Positions 35,639 through 43,518 of a stretch of 59,502 nt of DNA are shown here, in pieces. Both the position numbers and the translations under genes were made by a program. How positions within the stretch are numbered: the first letter of the stretch is position 1; every line of letters starts with the position of its first letter. The notes beneath the pieces were generated by a model, which saw only the letters and a program-made list of their open reading frames with translations, ran no database searches and was not told where the DNA came from. The DNA lies in the NCBI RefSeq assembly GCF_000241485.1, contig NZ_JH584242.1, forward strand, positions 22,330 to 81,831. Direction: 5' to 3'. Source of the DNA: Sphingomonas sp. PAMC 26605 (GTDB lineage: Bacteria; Pseudomonadota; Alphaproteobacteria; Sphingomonadales; Sphingomonadaceae).

Positions 35639-37135
35639 ATGATGGCCCAGGAAGCTCTCCAGCAGGACGCCACGGCGGGACCGACCACGGCCGTTGAGAC
35701 CAGCGATTTCGCGATGCTCCTCAATAAGGAGTTCAAGCCCAACACAGACGCCAAGCAAGCCCGCATCGAGGAAGCAGTCAAGACGCTCGCGCAGCAGGCG
35801 ATCGACGATGCCAGCGTGATTGGCGAGGATGTCTATCTCACCGTCGACGCGCTCAAGGCGGCCATCGACCGTAAGCTCACGGAGCAGGTGAATGCGATCA
35901 TCCACCATCCCGAGTTCCAGCAGCTTGAATCGGCGTGGCGCGGCGTCGCATATCTGGTCAACAACACTTCGACGGGCAAGGATCTCAAGATCCGTGTGCT
36001 TAACATCTCGAAGGAAGAGACGCGGCGTCAGTTGCGGCAGCATCGCGACGCCGGGTGGGACCAGAGTCCCCTATTTAAAAAGCTGTACGAAGCCGAATTT
36101 GGTCAGCTCGGTGGGCAGCCCTACGGCGCAATCGTCTGCGACTATCATTTCGACCATAGCGGCCCCGACCTTGAAGTGATGAAGGGCTTAGCCAAGATCG
36201 GCGCGGCCGCGCACGCGCCGTTTATTGCTGCCGCGGATCCGCACCTGATCGGGATGGAGAGCTGGTCCCAGCTCTCGAACCCGCGCGATATCGCGAAGCA
36301 GTTCGATGCAACCGATTACATGGCATGGCGTACATTCCGCGCCTCGAACGACAGCCGCTACATGGCGCTGACCCTGCCGCGATTCCTCGGTCGACCGCTC
36401 TACGGCGCCGAGACCGATCCCGTTCCAGACTTCGCGTTCGAGGAGGAGGTCAACGGCGAGCACAACAAATACCTGTGGGTCAATTCCTCCTACGCGCTTG
36501 CCGTGCGGATCACTGAGGCGTTCAAGACTTATGGTTGGTGCACGCGAATTCGTGGGGTGGAATCGGGCGGTACGGTCGAGGATCTGCCGACTGCGCTGTT
36601 TCCGACCGACGAGGGCGGGCTCGATGCCAAGTGCCCGACGGAGATCGCCATTTCGGACCGGCGCGAGGCCGAGCTCTCCAAAGCCGGTCTGATGGCCCTG
36701 GTGCATCGCAAGAACACCGATCATGCCACTTTCATCGGTGCGCAGACGCTGCATGCGCCCAAGGCGTATGAGGATGCGGACGCGACGGCGAACGCAAACC
36801 TTTCGGCGCGCTTGCCCTACCTATTCGCGAGCTGCCGGTTCGCGCACTACCTAAAATGCATGGTGCGGGACTGGATCGGCGGCACCCGCGAGGCGCCCGA
36901 GCTCAGCCGCGATCTGCAGAGCTGGATTATGCAGTATGTCGACCTCCAGCCCGAACATTCGGACGAGAAGACCAAGGCAAGAAAGCCGCTGAAGCAGGCA
37001 TCGGTCGAGGTTATCCCCGATCCGGAAAACCCCGGTTACTATCGGGGTCTGTTCCGGATGGTTCCCCACTACCAGCTTGAAGGCATGGATGTTAGCCTTA
37101 GCATGGTTTCGCGACTGCCCAAGGGTAACAACTAA
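35639..37135 (+). CDS. tssC: T6SS sheath large subunit TssC
   Basis: A 498-residue TssC (VipB). Markers in order include NAIIHHPEFQQLESAWRGVA, LVNNTSTGKDLKIRVLNISK, YGAIVCDYHFDHSGPDLEVM, LPRFLGRPLYGAETDPVPDF and EVNGEHNKYLWVNSSYALAV, and the end reads GLFRMVPHYQLEGMDVSLSM. It contains the core sheath fold and the region recognised by ClpV through TssB/TssC. The start is one of two adjacent ATGs (35639 or 35642) behind AAGGA. It follows tssB by 40 bases. Confidence 0.96.
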   Translation: MMAQEALQQDATAGPTTAVETSDFAMLLNKEFKPNTDAKQARIEEAVKTLAQQAIDDASVIGEDVYLTVDALKAAIDRKLTEQVNAIIHHPEFQQLESAWRGVAYLVNNTSTGKDLKIRVLNISKEETRRQLRQHRDAGWDQSPLFKKLYEAEFGQLGGQPYGAIVCDYHFDHSGPDLEVMKGLAKIGAAAHAPFIAAADPHLIGMESWSQLSNPRDIAKQFDATDYMAWRTFRASNDSRYMALTLPRFLGRPLYGAETDPVPDFAFEEEVNGEHNKYLWVNSSYALAVRITEAFKTYGWCTRIRGVESGGTVEDLPTALFPTDEGGLDAKCPTEIAISDRREAELSKAGLMALVHRKNTDHATFIGAQTLHAPKAYEDADATANANLSARLPYLFASCRFAHYLKCMVRDWIGGTREAPELSRDLQSWIMQYVDLQPEHSDEKTKARKPLKQASVEVIPDPENPGYYRGLFRMVPHYQLEGMDVSLSMVSRLPKGNN

Positions 37136-37172
37136 GCGTGTCCAATATTCGTTTGTATAGTGGAGTTAAATC

Positions 37173-37658
37173 ATGGCTGTAGAAATCTTCTTGAAACTCG
37201 ATGGCTGCCTTGGCGAGGCGATCGCTAGCGGGCATGAGAACGAGATCGACATCATCGGCTGGAATTGGGGCGTCACCAATCAGGGATCGGCGCACTTAGG
37301 CGGCGGTGCGGGCACGGGCAAGGCCAATTTCCATGATCTTACCGTTACCAAATATATCGACCTTGCCAGCACGACGATCCTGTCGAACTGCTCCAAGGGC
37401 AAGCACTTCAGCACTGCAGTCCTGACAGCCCGCAAGGTTGGCGGGGATAAGCCGCTAGAATATCTGACGATCACCATGACCGAAGTTTTTATCAGTGGTG
37501 TCCAGCACGGTGGTAGCCTTGGCGATGAGCGCACTTCTGAGAATGTCACGCTTAACTTCGAGAAGGTCAAGGTCGAGTACAAGCCACAGCAGGCAACTGG
37601 CAGCGGGGGGGGCGACACGCCTTTCAACTGGGACATCCGCAAGAACGAGGCGGCTTAA
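37173..37658 (+). CDS. hcp: T6SS tube protein Hcp (TssD)
   Basis: A 161-residue Hcp, whose hexamer rings stack into the inner tube and can carry effectors in the lumen. It has VEIFLKLDGCLGEAIASGHE, IDIIGWNWGVTNQ, the loop AHLGGGAGTGKANFHDLTVT, then YIDLASTTILSNCSKGKHFS and TAVLTARKVGG. It ends with FNWDIRKNEA, the conserved C-terminal strand. GGAG lies upstream of ATG 37173. A strong hairpin after its stop suggests that transcription partly ends here, consistent with a need for more Hcp than of downstream proteins. Confidence 0.97.
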   Translation: MAVEIFLKLDGCLGEAIASGHENEIDIIGWNWGVTNQGSAHLGGGAGTGKANFHDLTVTKYIDLASTTILSNCSKGKHFSTAVLTARKVGGDKPLEYLTITMTEVFISGVQHGGSLGDERTSENVTLNFEKVKVEYKPQQATGSGGGDTPFNWDIRKNEAA

Positions 37659-37667
37659 GCCGACTCT

Positions 37668-37695
37668 CGCTACGTCGGCGGCTGTCGGCGTAGCG
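37668..37695 (+). terminator. Hairpin after hcp (partial terminator or RNA stabiliser)
   Basis: CGCTACGTCG (37668-37677) pairs with CGGCGTAGCG (37686-37695) as a 10-bp stem with one G-U pair and an 8-base loop, ten bases after the hcp stop. No T-run follows, so read-through into the next gene is likely. Confidence 0.55.
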
Positions 37696-37718
37696 CCCTG
37701 TCAGGTTGCGAGGTGCAA

Positions 37719-39254
37719 ATGCCTTTTCTGTCGTTCTCTTCATCACAGCCACAAACGCTAACCGTCTTCCACGGAACGTTGGCTTCGATCCTAAGGAGTG
37801 GCGGGGAGCAGGTTTCGGCGCCCGGCGAGTTCAGGCTCGCGGTCCGGCTGGACGGGGAAAAGTATAAGACGATCCTGAAGAATCCATTGCTCGAAACCGC
37901 TATCATCGAAGCCGTCGCGAAAAAGATGGTGACCGAAGTCGCGCCACAGCTCGCGAAATACTATCGCGCCAACGGAAGGGTCTCGCAGATCGCGCAACCT
38001 CTGCAGGAGGCAATTGCCGCCGCGCCGCGATGGGTCAATGACGCGTACAATACACAAGCGCCGATCATCCAGTCCTGGCGTAAGAACCGTTGCGATCAAA
38101 GCGTCGCTGCATTGAAAAGCATGCTGTCCATCGCCACCGCGACTGTAGGCGTGGTGACCGCTGCGCCGACGTTCGGGGCGACCTCTATACCGGCGGTCTT
38201 TGCCTTGTGGTCGGCCGTCTCGGATCTCGCCGGACTGATGCAACAATCCTGGCAGAGCGTCACGGAGGCCGAGAAGGCCGTTATCGCTCAGGCCAGAGCG
38301 ATCGATCAGTATTACACATCTTCAAACTCCGCGCTTAAGGGACTTCCGCCGACGATCGGGCTCAAGCGCTCCATCGCGATCACCGAAGCCAATTTTCCGT
38401 CGCAGGCGGGCGGTCCTGCGGCTGCCGGTGCGACAGGTTTTCACAAGATGGCGGCGTTCGGCAAAAACGCCGTTGGCACTGTGGCAAAATCGTTGGGCGC
38501 GGGGCCGATAATGAATGCGGTCGGCGTCACCGGAGGCCCCTCCGTGCAGGGCTTCGAAAGCGCTTTGAAAAATTACGAGATGAAGCTGACGCATCTCGTC
38601 CACACGGCCAATAATCTTACCGGGCTGCTGATGGAGATCCTGATCCAGAATGACCAACTGGCCCACAGTACGGCTGTAGCCGACGTCGAAAAGCTCAAGG
38701 CCAATGAAGCACTCGTTGCGCAAATCATCGGTAGCGAGAGAGGCGGCGGGATACACCGTGTCCGATCCGGTTATCGCAACAAGGTCTCGATTTTGTGGCT
38801 CGTCGCGTACGCCGAACGAGGCATCGAGTTTTCCAAGGCGCTCCGGTCAGACATGGCGACCCGTCTGATGGATAGCGGGCTGAAGACCTTGCGAGGTACG
38901 GAAGCCGTAATCTCGTTTGCGCTCACACTCGCAAAATGGGTTGGCGATAACCAGGCAGCCATTTGGGGCGGATCTCTGGTCAAGTTTGGGCAGGAAATGA
39001 AAATCTTGGATAAGCAGGAGGATCTGCAGTTCCAAGGTGTCCGTGACGCATCGACAACGCTCATGAGCTGGATAGTGGAAAGTCTTGAGATAAAAAAGGC
39101 GTTCTCCGGCGATGCATCTGACCTAGAAAAATCCGAAATAATACTTTCCATAAAGGAAGATTACAAACCGGACGCCGCCGGTGCTGTGAAGGAATCATAC
39201 AAATCTATTCAAGAACTTTACGATAAGATACAAGATATGAAGAGTTCGCAATAG
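37719..39254 (+). CDS. Unknown 511-aa protein encoded directly behind hcp (T6SS cargo candidate)
   Basis: An unrecognised protein of 511 residues inside the main T6SS operon, 60 bases after hcp and about 40 before tagJ. ATG 37719 follows GAGGT; a GTG at 37713 is also in frame. No signal peptide, lipobox or enzyme motif is seen. It seems mostly alpha-helical. Residues ~135-175 are a long apolar stretch (MLSIATATVGVVTAAPTFGA, then TSIPAVFALWSAVSDLAGLM), and a Gly/Ala segment with TVAKSLGAGPIMNAVGVTGG follows near 250-270. The tail is charged and Lys-rich (LEKSEIILSIKEDYKPD, YDKIQDMKSSQ). Its 3' part is visibly more AT-rich than the neighbours. It could be an effector with membrane-active helices carried by Hcp, or an accessory protein; no immunity gene is apparent. 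Confidence 0.8.
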   Translation: MPFLSFSSSQPQTLTVFHGTLASILRSGGEQVSAPGEFRLAVRLDGEKYKTILKNPLLETAIIEAVAKKMVTEVAPQLAKYYRANGRVSQIAQPLQEAIAAAPRWVNDAYNTQAPIIQSWRKNRCDQSVAALKSMLSIATATVGVVTAAPTFGATSIPAVFALWSAVSDLAGLMQQSWQSVTEAEKAVIAQARAIDQYYTSSNSALKGLPPTIGLKRSIAITEANFPSQAGGPAAAGATGFHKMAAFGKNAVGTVAKSLGAGPIMNAVGVTGGPSVQGFESALKNYEMKLTHLVHTANNLTGLLMEILIQNDQLAHSTAVADVEKLKANEALVAQIIGSERGGGIHRVRSGYRNKVSILWLVAYAERGIEFSKALRSDMATRLMDSGLKTLRGTEAVISFALTLAKWVGDNQAAIWGGSLVKFGQEMKILDKQEDLQFQGVRDASTTLMSWIVESLEIKKAFSGDASDLEKSEIILSIKEDYKPDAAGAVKESYKSIQELYDKIQDMKSSQ

Positions 39255-39294
39255 CACAGTTTCGATAGATTTTTGCGAGTAGGGCGAGACCAAA

Positions 39295-40107
39295 GTGAAC
39301 CAGTGTCATAAGAACATAGCCCCGGCTGCGATTCAAAGCGGTGCCGATGTTGATGCGATAATCGTCAATCTGATCGATGACATTCGGAAGCGACCTGCCG
39401 ACCAGCGGTCTCGAATGTATCTTTTCCAGCTCTTATGTGTCGAAGGTATGTGGGACAAAGCGGGTGCGCAATTGCGGACACTGGCGCAATTGTCTCCCGA
39501 GGCGCAGATGCTGGCGGCAGGCTACGGACAGGCGATCGCCGGGGAAGTGACCCGCGCGGCGTGCTTTGCCGGGAAGGGGGAGGCCACGCTGTTGGTTGAC
39601 CCCGACGGGTGGGCTGCCGATCTCGTTGCCGCGATCGAGGCCGAGGCAGCGGGTTATATCGCCCGCAGCGTGCAGTTGCGGTCCGATGCGTTCGATCGCT
39701 GCCCGCTGTTCAGTGGTGAAGTAGATGGCCGCCCGTTTCGGACGTTGTTCGACGGCGATATGCGGTTCGGCCCAACGGTGGAAGCCATCGTTGCCGGGCG
39801 CTGGGGCCTGATCCCGTTCTCGACGATCGAGGAGATCGTCACCGCCGGTCCGGTCGATCTGCGCGATCTGGTGTGGTTGCCAGCGGAAATACGTTTCCGC
39901 GACGGTCCGGCGCTCGCCGCTATGCTGCCGGTTCGCTACCCCGGCGTCGAGCATGAAGCTGACGCGGACTTGCGGCTAGCGCGGCGGACCGAGTGGCGGG
40001 AATTGCCTTATGCGGTACACGGCGCTGGGCAACGCGTGTGGACCACCGACGCAGGCGAAGATGTCGGCATCCTGTCGTTCCGCCGCATTAAGTTTGACCG
40101 GCCATGA
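39295..40107 (+). CDS. tagJ: T6SS accessory protein TagJ (ImpE family)
   Basis: A 270-residue protein of the ImpE/TagJ family. The N-terminal half is TPR-like (RPADQRSRMYLFQLLCVEGM, then WDKAGAQLRTLAQL), and the C-terminal half has the compact ImpE domain (LFDGDMRFGPTVEAIVAGRW, then GLIPFSTIEEIVTAGPVDLR, then DLVWLPAEIRF). In some systems TagJ binds the TssB N terminus and affects ClpV-driven sheath recycling. The start is GTG at 39295. Its last four bases overlap tssE (ATGA). The N-terminal ~25 residues are not typical and may not all be translated. Confidence 0.9.
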   Translation: MNQCHKNIAPAAIQSGADVDAIIVNLIDDIRKRPADQRSRMYLFQLLCVEGMWDKAGAQLRTLAQLSPEAQMLAAGYGQAIAGEVTRAACFAGKGEATLLVDPDGWAADLVAAIEAEAAGYIARSVQLRSDAFDRCPLFSGEVDGRPFRTLFDGDMRFGPTVEAIVAGRWGLIPFSTIEEIVTAGPVDLRDLVWLPAEIRFRDGPALAAMLPVRYPGVEHEADADLRLARRTEWRELPYAVHGAGQRVWTTDAGEDVGILSFRRIKFDRP

Positions 40108-40637
40108 CGCCGACACGCGCCAACCCGACTTTGTTTGACAAGCTCGTCGCTGATCTCGAGCTCGACGGGCTCCGTTCGGACACGGAGGAGGTTGGCGCGA
40201 TCGACCGCGCATCGCTTCGCTATTATACCGTGCCGCGTATTGAGCGCTTCAACGAAGCGGCGCTGCGCGCCACCGTTCTGCGCGAACTGAATTGGCTGCT
40301 GAACACAACCAATCTCGCCGCGATCCAGGATCTTTCGGCGGTTCCCGAAGTAGCGGCCTCGACGCTCAATTACGGACTCGCCGATCTTACTGGCCGGCTG
40401 TTGACGCGCGCCGGTGTGCAGGCGCGCGCGAGGGAGATGCGGCAATCGATCGCGGTCTTCGAGACGCGCGTAGCCCGCAGCACGCTCGATGTGCAGCCCG
40501 ACACCGACCGCGAACGCGCGCACCGGATCGGTTTCGTGATCCGGGGAGATCTCACAGCGGCCGCCCAGGCGTTGCCGGTAGTGTTTCGCAGCGATGTCGA
40601 GATCGACACCGGTGTCGTCGAGCTTTGGGGCGAATGA
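40104..40637 (+). CDS. tssE: T6SS baseplate protein TssE (gp25-like)
   Basis: A 177-residue TssE with the gp25/lysozyme-like baseplate fold: NPTLFDKLVADLE and LRATVLRELNWLLNTTNLAA near the N terminus, STLNYGLADLTGRLL in the middle, then IAVFETRVARSTLDVQ and the final strand VEIDTGVVELWGE. The conserved RxL..ELxWLLNTR-type motif supports the call. It nucleates sheath assembly on the baseplate. Start and stop overlap tagJ and tssF respectively by four bases. Confidence 0.94.
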   Translation: MTPTRANPTLFDKLVADLELDGLRSDTEEVGAIDRASLRYYTVPRIERFNEAALRATVLRELNWLLNTTNLAAIQDLSAVPEVAASTLNYGLADLTGRLLTRAGVQARAREMRQSIAVFETRVARSTLDVQPDTDRERAHRIGFVIRGDLTAAAQALPVVFRSDVEIDTGVVELWGE

Positions 40638-42511
40638 TGGATCCTCGGCTGCTCCAGGCTTACAATGATGAGTTGATCTACCTTCGGCAGACCTCGCAGG
40701 AGTTTGCCGCGGAACATCCCTCGGTGGCAGGTCGACTCGGCCTTGGCGCGGTCGGCGATGTCGATCCCTATGTCGAGCGCCTGCTAGAAGGGGTCGCGTT
40801 TCTTGGGGCGAGGGTTCAACTCAAGCTTCAGGACCAGTTCGGTGACTTCACCCAGCATCTACTGAACGCGATCCAGCCGCACTATCTCGCTCCCACCCCG
40901 TCGATGTGCGTGGTGGCGTTCGAACCGCGCGAGGGCGACGCGGCGCTGGTCGAGGGCATCGCCGTGCCGCGCCACACGACGATGCGCGGCACCGCGAGCG
41001 ATCGCGATCAGACGCCCGTCAACTTCCGAAGCGGACACGCGGTCACATTGTGGCCGCTGCAGCTGGTCGAGGCCGAATATCTGGCTGGCCGTTCCGAAGT
41101 TGCCCCCTTCATAGCCGGCCATCACGGTGCGCCAGTCGAGGCCGGGTTGCGGCTCCGCTTCGTCGCGACAGGCGGCGCGGATCTGAGCGTGCTCCGCCCG
41201 GGTCGCCTGCCGCTCTATCTTGATGGTGCCGGCACGACTCCCGGCGAATTGTACCGGCAGCTGATCGGCGAGGCCGTTGCCGTGGTCGCGCGTCCTACGG
41301 GCTCTGCCGATGCGGTCAGCGCAGCCCTGCGCCTACCGGTGCCGGTGCCGCAGGGCTTTGACGAAGACCAGGGCCTGTTGCCTGGCGACAAGCGATCGCA
41401 CCGCGGCTACCGTTTGCTTGGCGAATATTTCGCCTGCCCGGAGCGCTTCCTCTTCGTCGGGCTGGAAGGGCTCGACGATGCGTTCGCAGCATGTTCGGGG
41501 CACGCTGCCTGCGACGTCGTCATACTCTTCGGCCAGGTGTCCGAGGTCCTCGCCCGGGCGGTTTCGTCCAGCAACTTCCGGTTGTTCGCTACGCCCGCGG
41601 TCAATCTGTTTGAAAAGCAGCTCGACCGGGTGGCGATGGACCCGTTTACACACGAACGCCAGATCATCCCGGACCGGACCCGCCCAATCGACTACGAGGT
41701 GTACCGCATCCTTGACATGCGTGCGCACGGGCATGAGGCGACACAGATTCATCCGGTTGTGCCGCTCTACGACTTTGCTGGCCTGCTGCATGATTGGGAC
41801 GATGCCCTCTTCTATGTCAGCAGGCTGCGGCCACGCCGCCTGTCGACGCGCGAACAGCGCTCGCGAGCGCGCGGCGACTATATCGGCGTCGAGAACTGGG
41901 TCAGCATTAGTGCCCCCGGCCGCCCCGCTCGTCTCGAGGAAATCCGGGAACTGTCGGTTCGCGCATTGGTGACGAACCGCGAACTGCCGATGCGGATGCG
42001 CACCGGCGAGAACGCGCTGCGCCTCGAAGAGGGGTTTCCGGTCCGCGCGACGACGATACTGCGCGCGCCGACTCGTCCGCGTCCGCCGCTCGCACTGGGG
42101 GATGCAGCGTGGCAGGTGATCGGCCATCTGACTCCCAATTTCACCGCATTTGCAAGCGCGCGGGAAGAGGATGCTGCGCTACTACGCCGACATCTGGCGC
42201 TATATGGTCAGGTCGACGACCCCGGCCTGCGCCGTCAGGTCGAAGCGGTCCGCACAATTCGCGCCAGTCCGATTTCGCGCCGCGCGCCCGGACAGGGTTC
42301 GGGCGCAATGCTGCGCGGACAGCGGCTGCACATCACCCTCGACGAGGGCGGTTTCGAGAATGGCCGAGCCTTTCTGTTCAGTGCGGTGCTCGACCGGTTT
42401 CTTTCCGAGTTTGCTGCCGTCAACAGCTTTATCGAGACGACCTTTGACAGCTTTCAGCGGAGAGGATTTGCGCAATGGCCAGCACATCTCGGCCATCGTC
42501 CGACCATTTGA
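40634..42511 (+). CDS. tssF: T6SS baseplate protein TssF
   Basis: A 625-residue TssF. It starts MMDPRLLQAYNDELIYLRQT, then SQEFAAEHPSVAGRLGL, the family's diagnostic N terminus, and continues with DVDPYVERLLEGVAFLGARV, then QLKLQDQFGDFTQHLLNAIQ and PHYLAPTPSMCVVAF. Later EYFACPERFLFVGLEGLDD and the closing FLSEFAAVNSFIETTF fit as well. TssF forms the baseplate wedge with TssG, TssE and TssK. ATG 40634 overlaps the tssE stop (ATGATG: 40637 is an equal alternative). It overlaps tssG by 37 bases, as is usual for this pair. Confidence 0.95.
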   Translation: MMDPRLLQAYNDELIYLRQTSQEFAAEHPSVAGRLGLGAVGDVDPYVERLLEGVAFLGARVQLKLQDQFGDFTQHLLNAIQPHYLAPTPSMCVVAFEPREGDAALVEGIAVPRHTTMRGTASDRDQTPVNFRSGHAVTLWPLQLVEAEYLAGRSEVAPFIAGHHGAPVEAGLRLRFVATGGADLSVLRPGRLPLYLDGAGTTPGELYRQLIGEAVAVVARPTGSADAVSAALRLPVPVPQGFDEDQGLLPGDKRSHRGYRLLGEYFACPERFLFVGLEGLDDAFAACSGHAACDVVILFGQVSEVLARAVSSSNFRLFATPAVNLFEKQLDRVAMDPFTHERQIIPDRTRPIDYEVYRILDMRAHGHEATQIHPVVPLYDFAGLLHDWDDALFYVSRLRPRRLSTREQRSRARGDYIGVENWVSISAPGRPARLEEIRELSVRALVTNRELPMRMRTGENALRLEEGFPVRATTILRAPTRPRPPLALGDAAWQVIGHLTPNFTAFASAREEDAALLRRHLALYGQVDDPGLRRQVEAVRTIRASPISRRAPGQGSGAMLRGQRLHITLDEGGFENGRAFLFSAVLDRFLSEFAAVNSFIETTFDSFQRRGFAQWPAHLGHRPTI

Positions 42512-43518
42512 GCCTGCTCGCGCGCGGCGCGTCACAGGTAGCTCGGCTCACGCCGCTCGCCCTGCTGCGCGCGGCGGAAGCTCGTGCGTCAGGGCTGCCG
42601 CGTATCGGTCAGTCCAAGCTACCGTCCGACGACGTCGCAACGCTTGCCCAGACGCCGATGATGGCATTCCCCGCCGCTTCGTTGAGCGCAATCACCCTCG
42701 ATGGCGCGCGACCGCGCATCGAAGGATATTGGCTTGGCCTGACTGGGCCGATGGGCCCACTGCCGCTTCACCTGACCGAGTTTGCCTCCTACGAACGTCG
42801 TTACGCGAAGGAGCAGCCGTTCGGCGATTTCATTGATCTCGCAGCTGGGCGAATGCTGCAATTCTTCTACCGCGCCTGGAGCGCCGCAAGTCCGGCCGCA
42901 AGTATCGACCGTCCCAGTGACGACCATTTCGGCGATCGGCTCGCCGCACTTACAGGGGCGGAGGAGGGGGCCACTACCGATTCCGCCTTCCCGGCGCGCG
43001 CGCGTTTGCGCTATGCGGCGTTGTACGTCTCTCCGCGCAGCGCCGCTGCCATCGCCGACGCGCTGAGCGACCTGCTGCGTGTCTCAGTGCGGGTCGTCGA
43101 GAACGTCGCGCGCTGGCGCGATGTTGAACCCGAGGATCGCACAGGTCTTGGACAGCGCTTCGCGGCGCTGGGGCAGGATATCCTCACCGGACGGCGGGTC
43201 CAGACCGCGCAGGACGCCTTCCGCGTAGTGCTGACCATGCCAGACGCACGCACCTATGCCGCGTTTCTTCCCGGCGGCCAGCGCTTCGCGCTGGTGACGG
43301 ACGCGCTCGATTCCTTCGCGCCGCCGCATCTCGAATGGGAGGTGGAACTGGAACTCCCGGCGCGTGCGGTCGCGCCGATCCGTCTTGGCGGCGGCATGCG
43401 GATCGGCTGGTCCGCCTGGACAGGCAAACCACGCGGCGCCGACGCGCGCGCCGACGCGCGCTTGGGGCCGAGCGCGCGTCGAATGGCCAGCCATCATATT
43501 AAGGAGCAAATATCTTGA
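42475..43518 (+). CDS. tssG: T6SS baseplate protein TssG
   Basis: A 347-residue TssG. Recognised by LPRIGQSKLPSDDVATLAQT, then LGLTGPMGPLPLHLTEFASY, then ERRYAKEQPFGDFIDLAAGR, then MLQFFYRAWSAASP, the conserved core (GxxGxLPxxYTE... FxDxFxHRxLxLFYRAW). It pairs with TssF in the baseplate wedge. The C-terminal tail is rich in Ala, Arg and Asp (ADARADARLGPSARRM) and probably unstructured. Its stop overlaps the TTG start of clpV. Confidence 0.94.
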   Translation: MASTSRPSSDHLSLLARGASQVARLTPLALLRAAEARASGLPRIGQSKLPSDDVATLAQTPMMAFPAASLSAITLDGARPRIEGYWLGLTGPMGPLPLHLTEFASYERRYAKEQPFGDFIDLAAGRMLQFFYRAWSAASPAASIDRPSDDHFGDRLAALTGAEEGATTDSAFPARARLRYAALYVSPRSAAAIADALSDLLRVSVRVVENVARWRDVEPEDRTGLGQRFAALGQDILTGRRVQTAQDAFRVVLTMPDARTYAAFLPGGQRFALVTDALDSFAPPHLEWEVELELPARAVAPIRLGGGMRIGWSAWTGKPRGADARADARLGPSARRMASHHIKEQIS

